Of a stretch of 64,000 nt of DNA, positions 7,230-15,115 are shown in pieces; the stretch's first letter is position 1, and each line of letters opens with the position of its first letter. Source of the DNA: Paraclostridium bifermentans (GTDB taxonomy: Bacteria; Bacillota; Clostridia; Peptostreptococcales; Peptostreptococcaceae); the NCBI RefSeq assembly GCF_019916025.1, contig NZ_CP079737.1, forward strand, positions 1,860,001 to 1,924,000. Reading direction: 5' to 3'. The notes beneath the pieces were generated by a model that worked only from the letters and a program-made list of their open reading frames with translations, was not told the origin of the DNA and did not search any database. The position numbers were made by a program, and so were the translations under genes.

Positions 7230-7685
7230 ATGTCCTTAAGAAAACTAAGCATTATACTGTCGATAGTTCTCCTTATTTTTATAAGTAGTATAAATACTGC
7301 TTCTGCTTTTGAAGTTCCAAATTCTAATTCATATTCAAGTGAGTTTTCTAAAAAACTAGATTATCTTGATAATAGTATGTATATTTTGATAAAATCTATC
7401 TCTGCAGATAAATTTGATACAAATGATGTAAATAAACAAATTAGTTTTTTAAACTCATTAATTACTGATATAACCAATAAATCCTATGATTTACCTAAAG
7501 AACAACGTGATATTGCCGCCGCGTTGCAAGCTATTTCAAGCTTTTATAAATTAGCAGTAATTAAAGCAGAAAATTATGTTAACTCAAAAAACTCAGATGA
7601 TTTAATTAGTGCTATAAGTACATTTTCAATAGGTTATACTTCTTCAATCAACCTTAGAAATCTAGTATTTGGAGCGGGAAAATAA
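7230..7685 (+). CDS. Secreted protein, tandem paralog family (copy E)
   Basis: 151 residues. Signal peptide with cleavage after ASA at about residue 26, then YLDNSMY, an IAAALQAISSFYKLA block and NSDDLISAISTFSIGYTSS, ending GAGK. It is close to copy D in sequence. The intact upstream element is at 7196-7222 and AGGAGG lies 7 bases before the ATG. The stop codon lies inside the terminator hairpin (7674-7693). Function unknown. The repeated conservation of FYKLxxI and SSxNLRx(I/L) suggests a shared structural or ligand-binding surface. Confidence 0.9.
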   Translation: MSLRKLSIILSIVLLIFISSINTASAFEVPNSNSYSSEFSKKLDYLDNSMYILIKSISADKFDTNDVNKQISFLNSLITDITNKSYDLPKEQRDIAAALQAISSFYKLAVIKAENYVNSKNSDDLISAISTFSIGYTSSINLRNLVFGAGK

Positions 7686-7697
7686 CATCCCGCTTTT
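7674..7697 (+). terminator. Intrinsic terminator overlapping the 3' end of copy E
   Basis: GCGGGA (7674-7679) pairs with TCCCGC (7688-7693), then TTTT. The 5' arm encodes the last Ala-Gly-Lys. Confidence 0.82.
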
Positions 7698-7760
7698 ATT
7701 TTTATAATCTTATAATATTACAATATCTACATATACTACATAATAAAAAGGAGCTTTAGT

Positions 7761-8216
7761 ATGAATTTCAAAAAGTTAAGTATTATATTTGTAATAGCGA
7801 TATTGATTTTTACAAATAGTGTTAGCATTGTTTCTGCAATTGAAATATATTCTCCAACTAAACAAGGAAATGAATATATCAATGACTTAAATATGATAGA
7901 TAATAATATGTATATGGTAATTAAACTTATATCTAAAGATAATTTAGATAAAGATGATGCAATTAAACAAATAAATTATGCTGATTCCTTAATTAAAGGT
8001 TTACATTCAAAAATTTCAAAACTTTCTTCAAAAGAAGATGATGTTGTTTTATCTATAAGAGCAGTTTTAAGTTTTTATAAACTTTCACTTCTAAAAGCAG
8101 AAGATTATATACAAACAAGAAATACCGAAGATTTAATAGATTCTATAAGTACATTTTCTATAGGGTATAATGCATCTACTTCTTTGAGAAAAATTATAAA
8201 TGAAGCAGGAAAATAA
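7761..8216 (+). CDS. Secreted protein, tandem paralog family (copy F)
   Basis: 151 residues. Signal peptide ending VSA at about residue 26; mature part with MIDNNMY, DVVLSIRAVLSFYKLSLL and NTEDLIDSISTFSIGYNAS, ending EAGK. Upstream element at 7726-7753 with AAGGAG 7 bases before the ATG, only about 75 bases after copy E. Its last three codons are part of a 70-bp perfect inverted repeat shared with the convergent tldE-like gene. Function unknown. Confidence 0.9.
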   Translation: MNFKKLSIIFVIAILIFTNSVSIVSAIEIYSPTKQGNEYINDLNMIDNNMYMVIKLISKDNLDKDDAIKQINYADSLIKGLHSKISKLSSKEDDVVLSIRAVLSFYKLSLLKAEDYIQTRNTEDLIDSISTFSIGYNASTSLRKIINEAGK

Positions 8217-8273
8217 GTAAAATAAAAAGCACTTAATAAATTAAGTGCTTTTTATTTTACTTATTTTCCTGCT
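8204..8273. repeat. 70-bp perfect inverted repeat linking two convergent genes
   Basis: Arms 8204-8237 and 8240-8273 are exact reverse complements (34 bp each) with a 2-base centre. The core AAAAAGCACTTAAT/ATTAAGTGCTTTTT is a bidirectional terminator. The outer parts encode the final Ala-Gly-Lys-stop of both the secreted protein on the plus strand and the TldE-like protein on the minus strand. Confidence 0.95.
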
Positions 8274-9604
8274 ATAGATAATGACTTAATTATAACAGAT
8301 GGTGATCCAATATTACTTAATGGAAATTTCAAATCATTTCCTATATTTTCAATATCTTTAATTAATTCAAAAAAGTTTCCTGCCACAGTTATTTGTTCTA
8401 TAGGATAAGATTTTTCTCCATTTGTTATATAATACCCTTTTGCGGCTAAAGAAAAATCTCCTGTAATTGAATTTGCCCCTGAGTGAAGACCTGCAAAGTC
8501 AGTTACTATTATACCCTCATTTACTTCCTTTACAAGTTCTTCGAAAGTTAAACTTCCTTTTTCTATATAGAAATTTGTTGGATCAACACTTACAACTGAT
8601 GAGTACGATGACTTAAACCCATTTCCTGTAGTTTTTGTATTTGCTTTGTGTGCAGTTTTTAAGTTATGAAGTAAAGTTATTAGTTTTCCATCTTTAACTA
8701 TATCTTTTTTATAGGTTGCAACTCCTTCATCATCAAATGGTGTTGATGATAATCCATTGTCTAATAATGGATTGTCTACTATTGTAACAATATCAGAAGC
8801 TATATAGCTGCCTTCTTTGTCTTTAAGTAATGACATTCCCCTTTGAACACTTTCTGCACTAAATACATCACTAAACGTTTCAAGCAAAGATGACATAGCT
8901 TCATTATTTATTATAGTTTTGTAGTTACCTGATTCTATCGATTTAGCTCCAACTTTAGAAAATGCTTCATTTACTGCATCTGATGCAATTTTCTTAGTAT
9001 CTATCTCCTTTATATCTTCAACTAATTGATATCCCATTCCATCTTGTTTTTGATTTCTATCTTCTATAACCGGAATCACATATGCCATAAGTAAGTTACT
9101 CTTATTACTTAAATTTAGATTTTTAGTATTACTGATTAAACTTCTTGATGAACTGTATGATACTTTGCATCCGCTTAAATTAATAACCTTATCACTGTAG
9201 TTTTTTGTTTGTCTTTCTAAATCTATAGCTATTTCTATTAGTTCAGCAGGATCTATATTTTCTAGTTTTTCTGAGTAAGTTTTAACATTACTATAACTTT
9301 CATCGCCTTTATATATAAACTGTACATCTGTATTTTCTATAGATACAGCTCCTTCTTTTGCTTTTTTAACTAGCATATCTATAGCTTCTTCATCTAATAT
9401 TTCAGTATACGAATATCCCATTTTCCCATTTATTAATCCTCTAAATGAAAGCCCTATATACTTATCAATATTATATTTTTCTAATTCAAATTCATAAACA
9501 GATATACTTATGTTTTCACCATCAGAATAATAAATTTCACAATCAGTAAATCCTTCTTGCTTAGCTCTTTCAAATAATCGATCTTTAAATATATTAAATT
9601 CCAT
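8261..9604 (-). CDS. tldE: TldE/PmbA-like subunit of the TldD-TldE peptidase
   Basis: A 447-residue member of the TldD/PmbA family without the HExxxH motif, as expected for the E subunit. Blocks ETFSDVFSAESVQ, NPLLDNGLSSTPFDDEGVAT and GNGFKSSYSS are typical of the family. In the TldD-TldE heterodimer, E shapes the chamber and D provides the metal site, and the complex cleaves unfolded peptides in the cytosol. It lies 2 bases after tldD, whose last codons contain its GGAGG. The C-terminus IAGK is encoded within the long inverted repeat shared with the neighbouring secreted gene. Both subunits are present, so the peptidase is probably functional. Confidence 0.9.
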   Translation of the reverse strand: MEFNIFKDRLFERAKQEGFTDCEIYYSDGENISISVYEFELEKYNIDKYIGLSFRGLINGKMGYSYTEILDEEAIDMLVKKAKEGAVSIENTDVQFIYKGDESYSNVKTYSEKLENIDPAELIEIAIDLERQTKNYSDKVINLSGCKVSYSSSRSLISNTKNLNLSNKSNLLMAYVIPVIEDRNQKQDGMGYQLVEDIKEIDTKKIASDAVNEAFSKVGAKSIESGNYKTIINNEAMSSLLETFSDVFSAESVQRGMSLLKDKEGSYIASDIVTIVDNPLLDNGLSSTPFDDEGVATYKKDIVKDGKLITLLHNLKTAHKANTKTTGNGFKSSYSSVVSVDPTNFYIEKGSLTFEELVKEVNEGIIVTDFAGLHSGANSITGDFSLAAKGYYITNGEKSYPIEQITVAGNFFELIKDIENIGNDLKFPLSNIGSPSVIIKSLSIAGK

Positions 9605-9606
9605 AA

Positions 9607-10998
9607 TTACTCCTCCGATCTTCCACCTACAGTAATTTCTTTAACTCTTATCATAGGCTGACCTACATTTGTTGGTATACTACCTGAAGATGAACCACAC
9701 ATACCTTGAGCTTGCTTTAGGTTATCAGACACCATATCTATATTCATAAGTACCTCACTACCTTTTCCAATTAAACTTGCTCCTCTTACGGGTTCTTTAA
9801 TCTCTCCATTTTTGACAAGATATCCTTCAGCTACTGCAAAGTTAAACTCACCTGTTACTGGGTTTACAGATCCTCCACCCATTTTCTTTGCATAAAGTCC
9901 ATTATCAATTGATTTTATTATATCTGCTTCTTTATCTTCTCCAGCTGATATGTATGTATTTGTCATTCTTGAAGTTGGTGCATACTTATAACTTTGTCTT
10001 CTAGAACTTCCCGTAGCTTGCATATTCATTCTTCTTCCATTTAATTTATCTATCATGTATGAATTTAAGATACCATCTTTAATCAATGTATTTTTTTGAG
10101 TTAAATTTCCTTCATCATCTATATTGCTAGATCCCCAATGGTTAGCTAATGTTCCATCGTCAATTGCTGTAACTTTTGAAGATGCAATCTGTTCACCTAA
10201 TTTCCCAGAAAATACAGAGTTTCCTTTTGCTACTGATGTAGCTTCTAATGAGTGTCCACATGCTTCGTGGAATATTACTCCTCCAAATCCATTATCTATT
10301 GCAACAGGCATTTTACCTGCAGGGCAGTTTTTAGCGTGCAACATAGTATATGCTGTTCTAGCAGCTTCTTTACCATAATACTCAGGGTCTACTTCTTCAA
10401 ACATTTCAAATCCCATAGCTCTTCCAGGCCCTTCAAATCCAGTTTGATTCTCATTTCCTTTTGATGCAATAGCGCTAATACCAAGTCTAGTTCTTATACG
10501 TCTATCTTCTACATATATTCCTTCTGTGTTAGCTACTAGTATTTTCTGGTCTTTATCTAAATAAGTTACATTTACTTGAGAAATGTCTGTACTATAATCT
10601 TTTGCACTTTTATATGCTTCCTTCATTACTTTTATTTTGTCTTTATAATCTATTGAATTAGGATATGATTTTATAGGATGCATATCTTTATACTTTATAC
10701 TTTTATTTAATACTATAGTTTTTCCTTCATTTAGGTTTCCTAGTGCTAGTGCCGCTTTATAAGCTGTATCTAGTAATGAGGAAATTGAATTATCATTAGT
10801 GTATGCATAAACGCTTTTCAATCCTTTAAAAATTCTAATTCCTATTCCATAACTTCTTCCACCCAGTGCATTTTCCACTTTGTTATCTATTATACCTATT
10901 GAGTTACTTATTGTATCTTCTTCAAATATTTCTGCAAAATCTCCACCTGTTATCAAACACTTTGATAATACTTTAGAGGCTACTTCTTTTGAAATCAT
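9607..10998 (-). CDS. tldD: TldD metallopeptidase subunit
   Basis: 463 residues with the catalytic motif VIFHEACGHSLEA near residue 245 (HExxxH zinc motif) and the C-terminal CGSSSGSIPTNVGQP segment typical of TldD. It is the metal-bearing half of the TldD-TldE protease, known for maturing or degrading small peptides such as microcin B17 and antitoxins. GGAGG precedes the ATG. No RiPP precursor or modification enzyme is next to it; the nearest small exported proteins are the paralogs at 3.5-8.2 kb. These are exported, so a link to TldD is not supported by sequence. Confidence 0.93.
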   Translation of the reverse strand: MISKEVASKVLSKCLITGGDFAEIFEEDTISNSIGIIDNKVENALGGRSYGIGIRIFKGLKSVYAYTNDNSISSLLDTAYKAALALGNLNEGKTIVLNKSIKYKDMHPIKSYPNSIDYKDKIKVMKEAYKSAKDYSTDISQVNVTYLDKDQKILVANTEGIYVEDRRIRTRLGISAIASKGNENQTGFEGPGRAMGFEMFEEVDPEYYGKEAARTAYTMLHAKNCPAGKMPVAIDNGFGGVIFHEACGHSLEATSVAKGNSVFSGKLGEQIASSKVTAIDDGTLANHWGSSNIDDEGNLTQKNTLIKDGILNSYMIDKLNGRRMNMQATGSSRRQSYKYAPTSRMTNTYISAGEDKEADIIKSIDNGLYAKKMGGGSVNPVTGEFNFAVAEGYLVKNGEIKEPVRGASLIGKGSEVLMNIDMVSDNLKQAQGMCGSSSGSIPTNVGQPMIRVKEITVGGRSEE

Positions 10999-11104
10999 AT
11001 TATTCCTCCCATTTTTTTACTATTAATTTAATAATATCATAATTTACACCCAATCTAAATCACGTGAAAAAAATTATATGAAAAATTCGATTCTCTCATG
11101 TCGC

Positions 11105-11149
11105 CAACGACTTCGTCCGTTGCTTAAAAAATGACCTGTAACCAGGCCA
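11105..11149 (-). terminator. Terminator and adjoining GC-rich hairpin downstream of the yhbD-like gene
   Basis: On the minus strand, GGCCTGGTTACAGGTC (11133-11148) forms a hairpin followed by ATTTTTTA, a good intrinsic terminator. A second hairpin CAACG/CGTTG (11105-11109 with 11118-11122) follows at once, within a stretch far richer in G and C than its surroundings. The second hairpin has no evident purpose. Confidence 0.6.
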
Positions 11150-11172
11150 TCGATTTATACTTGTATACTATT

Positions 11173-11796
11173 TTAAACTAATTTTAAACTTATATTACTA
11201 ATTTCTTTTACTACGTCAACTTCTAAAATCTTTTTTATACTTTTATCTATATATATGTTATTATCTCCTTCACATCCTATGACAAATGGAATACCTATTT
11301 TTCTATATAAACAAATTTTTCCGTTGCTATTAAACATTTCAGAAAATTTATCATCAATCACCTCCGTTATGTTTTTTAATTCGTCCATAGTTATAACCGA
11401 TGTTACGATATTATTCTCTATAATTGACAAAATCAAAAGTTCCTTTTTTTCTATAATGTTTTTATTCATATATATAGATTCAAAAACTTCTTTTGCATAA
11501 TTCGAAATAACATTTCTTTCTATTAAATAATCTATATTAAATTGTTTATTATCTTTCTTTTCTGTAAACATATTAGCAATATCATCTAACGATATGCCTT
11601 CTTTCATAGAAAGAATCAAATTTATTCTTTCTATTATTTTATCTTTTGGAAAGAATGTTTCTTGTCCTGTGAATGTTGACTTTTTTATAAACCATTCTTC
11701 AGGTATAATATTCTTTCGTTTCCATCTATACAACTGCCCATAAGATATACCAGTTTCTATTAATAAGTCTTTTTTTGAAATTAATTTTTCTTCCAT
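11173..11796 (-). CDS. YhbD-like DNA-binding protein (DUF4004)
   Basis: 207 residues. The N-terminal part (KKDLLIETGISYGQLYRWKRKNIIP) is a helix-turn-helix of the MerR/YhbD type, followed by FIKKSTFTGQETFFP and a regulatory C-terminal half. I chose the ATG at 11796 over a GTG at 11802 because AGGA lies 9-10 bases before it. It is the last gene of a three-gene unit after two bactofilin-like proteins, the same association as yhbD-yhbE-yhbF in Bacillus. It probably regulates this unit or a cell-envelope function. Confidence 0.75.
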   Translation of the reverse strand: MEEKLISKKDLLIETGISYGQLYRWKRKNIIPEEWFIKKSTFTGQETFFPKDKIIERINLILSMKEGISLDDIANMFTEKKDNKQFNIDYLIERNVISNYAKEVFESIYMNKNIIEKKELLILSIIENNIVTSVITMDELKNITEVIDDKFSEMFNSNGKICLYRKIGIPFVIGCEGDNNIYIDKSIKKILEVDVVKEISNISLKLV

Positions 11797-11806
11797 AATC
11801 ACTATC

Positions 11807-12580
11807 CTAACCTATCTTTGTATGTTTTAAAACTTTGCAATCACAACCAATTTCTAATTTGTCAATATACTCTATTGTATTAATGTCACAATTGCTAATT
11901 AAGTCAATAGAATTTCCATTTAGTTGATTTACTTTTGTATTTTTAATTTTAATTGAATCTCCTTCGATTATATCACACTGTAATTTACCCATAGATCCAT
12001 ACCCAAGAGAAAATTTAGCTTTCCAAAATCCAATATTTTTAGGTTTATTCACCTCTATGTGTGTAGCACCTATTTCCTTGCATTTACTTATTCCCTTTGG
12101 AAATATAAATACACTTTCTCCTGTTAACAAACCTTCACAATTAATTCGTCCATATATATTTATATCTTCACCTTCTATATTTTCTTTTGCTCTTAAATCT
12201 CCATATACTTTCATATTTATTGAATTTATATTTTTGTTAACTTTTAAATCTCCCCTTATTGTAACATTGTTACACTCCAATATGCCAAAAACGCATAAAT
12301 CTCCATTTACAACTAAGTTTTCAATCTTACAATCTCCCTCTATAACTGTATCTCCATTTACCTTTAAATTTTTAGTTTCCAAATCTCCAACAATTTTACA
12401 CTCTCCGTTTACCTTAATTTCTTTTGAATATAGATTTCCATTGAACCTAGCCTCTCCATTTATTTTTAGTGTATCAGTGTTTATATTGCCATTCGAAGTA
12501 GCATTTCCCATTACTTTTATTTTATCATAGTTACCTTCACTTATATATCCATCGCCTGCTATTGTTATATTATTGTTCAT
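11807..12580 (-). CDS. Bactofilin-type polymer-forming protein (YhbF-like)
   Basis: 257 residues composed of short repeated beta-strand units of the form G-x-I-x-x-x-L-x-V-N-G (for example TDTLKINGEARFNG, TKNLKVNGDTVIEGD, NNVTIRGDLKVNK), giving a right-handed beta-helix as in bactofilins. These cytoplasmic proteins self-assemble into filaments without nucleotides. A second, related protein is encoded immediately upstream and a YhbD-like regulator follows 10 bases downstream. No transmembrane segment is visible. GGAGG precedes the ATG. Confidence 0.8.
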   Translation of the reverse strand: MNNNITIAGDGYISEGNYDKIKVMGNATSNGNINTDTLKINGEARFNGNLYSKEIKVNGECKIVGDLETKNLKVNGDTVIEGDCKIENLVVNGDLCVFGILECNNVTIRGDLKVNKNINSINMKVYGDLRAKENIEGEDINIYGRINCEGLLTGESVFIFPKGISKCKEIGATHIEVNKPKNIGFWKAKFSLGYGSMGKLQCDIIEGDSIKIKNTKVNQLNGNSIDLISNCDINTIEYIDKLEIGCDCKVLKHTKIG

Positions 12581-12599
12581 TCTATTCCTCCTAATATAT

Positions 12600-13283
12600 T
12601 TACATTTCGCATTTTGTTATTTTTTCTACTTTAGAACTTGGGTCTATTTCAATACTTTCTGAGTATTCAACTTCATTTATATAAGAATTTGAACCTATTT
12701 TTACATTTTTACCTTTAACACTATCAATACAACAACTCTCTAAAAATATCTCATCAGCCTCTATTACCTTAGCTTCTAGCTTATTTTCTTTAAATTTTTT
12801 AGGTAAAAATAATTTCAATAAAGATTTTGAACTGTTGTGATTGTACACACTTATCTTATATGCTCCAATTTCATCGCAAACTGACATTCCTTGTAAATTA
12901 ATTTCTATATTTTCACAGTTAATAAAACTTTTATTAGTTAATGACCCATTTAAAACTATAGACTCACATTCTATATCATTTTTTACAGTTAAGCTTCCAT
13001 CACAATTTAAATCATTTCCTTTAAGCCCACCGCCTATATTAATCAATCCACTCACATTCGAATTCAAAGCATTTACATTCCCTTTTACTTTTAAAATACC
13101 CGATATACTAATATTTTCAGAATTTACATTCCCATAAATATTTGCACTTCCTGATATTTTTAATTTAATACATTTAATATCATTATTTATTTTCCCTTTT
13201 CCTGATATTTTAACTTCTTGAAATTCACCACCACCACATGAACCATATCCATTTATATTTAATAGTCTATTATTAGAATCCAT
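12600..13283 (-). CDS. Bactofilin-type polymer-forming protein (YhbE-like)
   Basis: 227 residues from the ATG at 13283, which has AAGGAG 7 bases upstream. An ATG at 13304 is in frame but has no ribosome site. Like its neighbour it is built of beta-helix repeats (IKCIKLKISGSANIYGNV, ENISISGILKVKGNV, NDLNCDGSLTVKND) and shares with it the mid-region C(D/K)EIGA motif. The pair probably co-polymerises. First gene of the unit that ends with the YhbD-like regulator. Confidence 0.8.
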   Translation of the reverse strand: MDSNNRLLNINGYGSCGGGEFQEVKISGKGKINNDIKCIKLKISGSANIYGNVNSENISISGILKVKGNVNALNSNVSGLINIGGGLKGNDLNCDGSLTVKNDIECESIVLNGSLTNKSFINCENIEINLQGMSVCDEIGAYKISVYNHNSSKSLLKLFLPKKFKENKLEAKVIEADEIFLESCCIDSVKGKNVKIGSNSYINEVEYSESIEIDPSSKVEKITKCEM

Positions 13284-13378
13284 TTCAGTACTCCTTCGTA
13301 ACATTGTTTTATTATTATAGGTTGAGTATAGGGAAACAATGTTACATTGTCAATAATGTAATTTGTAAAAGTTTCAAA

Positions 13379-13414
13379 ATAAAAAGTTACTAGTATTTAC
13401 TAGTAACTTTTTTT
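13379..13414. terminator. Bidirectional terminator overlapping the UPF0251-like stop codon
   Basis: AAAAAGTTACTAGTA/TACTAGTAACTTTTT forms a long perfect stem with A and T flanks. On the minus strand the 5' arm contains the last codons (Ser-Tyr-stop) of the gene ending at 13400. Confidence 0.8.
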
Positions 13415-13777
13415 ATAAAATCCAGCTTCTTTTGCACTCATAACTTTATTACTCAAACATAAGGGACATGCTATTTTATCTTCATATCCATTTACTTTGT
13501 ATATAGTCCCGCAAACAGAACATCTAAATGTCAAATATAATTCATCTTCTTGAATTTCTTCTTCTATAACTATTTTTATACAATTGTTATAATAAATTTC
13601 CTTTGCAATTTTATATCTTGCATTATTTAATATATTTTCAAATTCATCTATCTTCAAATTCATTCTTTTAGCACATAACTTCGGCTTCAAATCTTCTATA
13701 TCTCTAAGTTTTATTGCTTCAATTTCCTTTTTGCTAAGTTTGAGGTCTACAGTACAAATGTCTTTTTCAATTTCCAT
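13400..13777 (-). CDS. UPF0251 (DUF134)-like helix-turn-helix protein with zinc ribbon
   Basis: About 125 residues. The N-terminal part (LSKKEIEAIKLRDIEDL...AKRMNLKIDEFENILNNAR) matches the sigma-70-region-4-like helix-turn-helix of the UPF0251 family. The C-terminal part carries two cysteine pairs, CSVC and CPLC, consistent with a zinc ribbon. I chose the ATG at 13777: the in-frame ATG at 13789 directly abuts GGGG. Likely a small DNA-binding regulator. Target unknown. Confidence 0.65.
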   Translation of the reverse strand: MEIEKDICTVDLKLSKKEIEAIKLRDIEDLKPKLCAKRMNLKIDEFENILNNARYKIAKEIYYNNCIKIVIEEEIQEDELYLTFRCSVCGTIYKVNGYEDKIACPLCLSNKVMSAKEAGFYKKSY

Positions 13778-13864
13778 AATGATTTTCATCCCCTATAAAA
13801 ATTTTAATTTAGCAAATATACTTTATAATATGTATATTTTTATAATAGGGTGATTAATGTATGT

Positions 13865-14335
13865 TTACTCATTTGTAACTTTATTCTCATGGTTTATCAG
13901 CCATTCTTTTTTCTCAAGTCCCCCTGCATATCCGACTAGTTTCTTATTAGATCCCACAACTCTATGACAAGGTATCACTATACTTATCTTATTTTTATTA
14001 TTAGCATTTCCTACAGCTCTACAAGCTTTATCATTTCCTATTCTAGTTGCTAGCTCTTTATAAGATATAGTTTCTCCATATGGTATTTTAGTAAGCTCAT
14101 TCCATACCTTGTTTTGAAAATCTGTTCCATTCATTTTTATGTTTAAATCAAATAATTCTCTTGTTCCTTTAAAGTATTCATCTAACTGCTTCTTTACTTC
14201 ATTTATATACCTATGTTCATCACTTTGTTTCTTTTCATCTTCATTGAAATCTAATGCTACTAAAGAACTTTCGTCAACTACGATTCTTAAGTTTCCAATA
14301 GGTGATTTATAATATCCATAGTATAATTTTTCCAT
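13865..14335 (-). CDS. ogt: Methylated-DNA--protein-cysteine methyltransferase
   Basis: 156 residues. The alkyl-acceptor motif IPCHRVVG is at about residue 123, preceded by the helix-turn-helix FQNKVWNELTKIPYGETISY and followed by YAGGLEKKEWLI, the complete signature of Ogt-type O6-methylguanine repair proteins. It acts once per molecule, transferring the alkyl group to its cysteine. It is 27 bases downstream of the cupin-XRE regulator gene and in the same direction, so may be co-transcribed. Confidence 0.95.
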   Translation of the reverse strand: MEKLYYGYYKSPIGNLRIVVDESSLVALDFNEDEKKQSDEHRYINEVKKQLDEYFKGTRELFDLNIKMNGTDFQNKVWNELTKIPYGETISYKELATRIGNDKACRAVGNANNKNKISIVIPCHRVVGSNKKLVGYAGGLEKKEWLINHENKVTNE

Positions 14336-14362
14336 ATCAAATACCTCGCTTTATAGTTTTTA

Positions 14363-14917
14363 TTAAAAACTTGGTGGTGTTACTGCAAATATAATTTTAG
14401 AAGTTTTTTCATAACTGTTTACCCATTTATGTCTCATGTGAGGAAGTATTTTTACACTATCCCCTTTATATAGAGTTATAATTTCCTTTTCTAAATGTAG
14501 ATCTACTGTTCCATCTAAAACTACAGCAACCTCTTCTCCTACATGATCCATTAATTCCTCTGAAGTTTGTGTACTTGGAGTTAGATCCATAGACATAAGC
14601 TGTATATCTCCATTAGAGCTAGGAGATAGCATCTCATACATTAAGTTATTATTTTCTGGAAATGTAAGTTTTACCCTTTTATCTTTCCTTACTACTAACT
14701 GTTCGCTATTTTTATTTTCTTTAAAAAAATTAAATAGAGGAACATCTAGAGCCTTTGCTATCATTTTTAGAGTGTTTATAGATGGATTTGACAGCCCTCT
14801 TTCTATTTGACTAAGCATAGAAGGTGTTACTCCTGCAATTTGTGCAACCTCTTTTATAGTCATTTGCTTTTGGTTTCTATATTCTATTATTTTTTCTCCT
14901 ATATTAACATCGCTCAT
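14363..14917 (-). CDS. XRE-family regulator with cupin domain
   Basis: 184 residues: an N-terminal helix-turn-helix (MTIKEVAQIAGVTPSMLSQIERGLSNPS) at about 19-46 and a C-terminal cupin (DHVGEEVAVVLDGTVDLHLE...KGDSVKILPHMRHKWVN), the SinR/PuuR-like arrangement in which the cupin senses a small ligand. It is divergent from the D-amino-acid enzyme gene starting at 15116. The shared 198-bp spacer contains two 21-bp dyads overlapping the promoter of that gene, so it most likely controls it and perhaps itself. Confidence 0.9.
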   Translation of the reverse strand: MSDVNIGEKIIEYRNQKQMTIKEVAQIAGVTPSMLSQIERGLSNPSINTLKMIAKALDVPLFNFFKENKNSEQLVVRKDKRVKLTFPENNNLMYEMLSPSSNGDIQLMSMDLTPSTQTSEELMDHVGEEVAVVLDGTVDLHLEKEIITLYKGDSVKILPHMRHKWVNSYEKTSKIIFAVTPPSF

Positions 14918-15014
14918 ATGTATTCTCCGTTTATTTATTATTTTAACTTTAGATTATATTAATTGAGTTTAAATTTCAAGTTATATATTTCTTTTTGTTT
15001 TTTTGAAATTTTGT

Positions 15015-15091
15015 TTGACTTTATTATTATCCTTTGATATAAATTAAATATAAGTTAATTTTATTGAAATAAATTAAACTATATTTAATTT
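15015..15091 (+). promoter_or_regulatory. Promoter with tandem dyad operators upstream of the D-amino-acid enzyme
   Basis: TTGACT (15015-15020), a 17-bp spacer and TATAAA (15038-15043) form a good sigma-A promoter. Two related dyads overlap or follow the -10: AAATTAA-N7-TTAATTT at 15041-15061 and AAATTAAA-N5-TTTAATTT at 15071-15091. They are spaced 30 bp centre to centre (about three helical turns, same DNA face). This suggests cooperative binding by the divergent cupin-XRE regulator. Confidence 0.6.
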
Positions 15092-15115
15092 TTTATTAAT
15101 TAAGGAGATTTTAAC

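Noticed and set aside
3480-8216. Regular repeats that could suggest a CRISPR array
   Set aside because: The repeats are spaced by whole genes and lie only upstream of paralogs; no short regular repeat-spacer pattern and no cas genes.
12057-12530. 157-codon ORF antisense to the bactofilin-like gene
   Set aside because: Mirror of the repetitive coding sequence on the other strand (rich in Ser, Pro and Phe), without a ribosome site.
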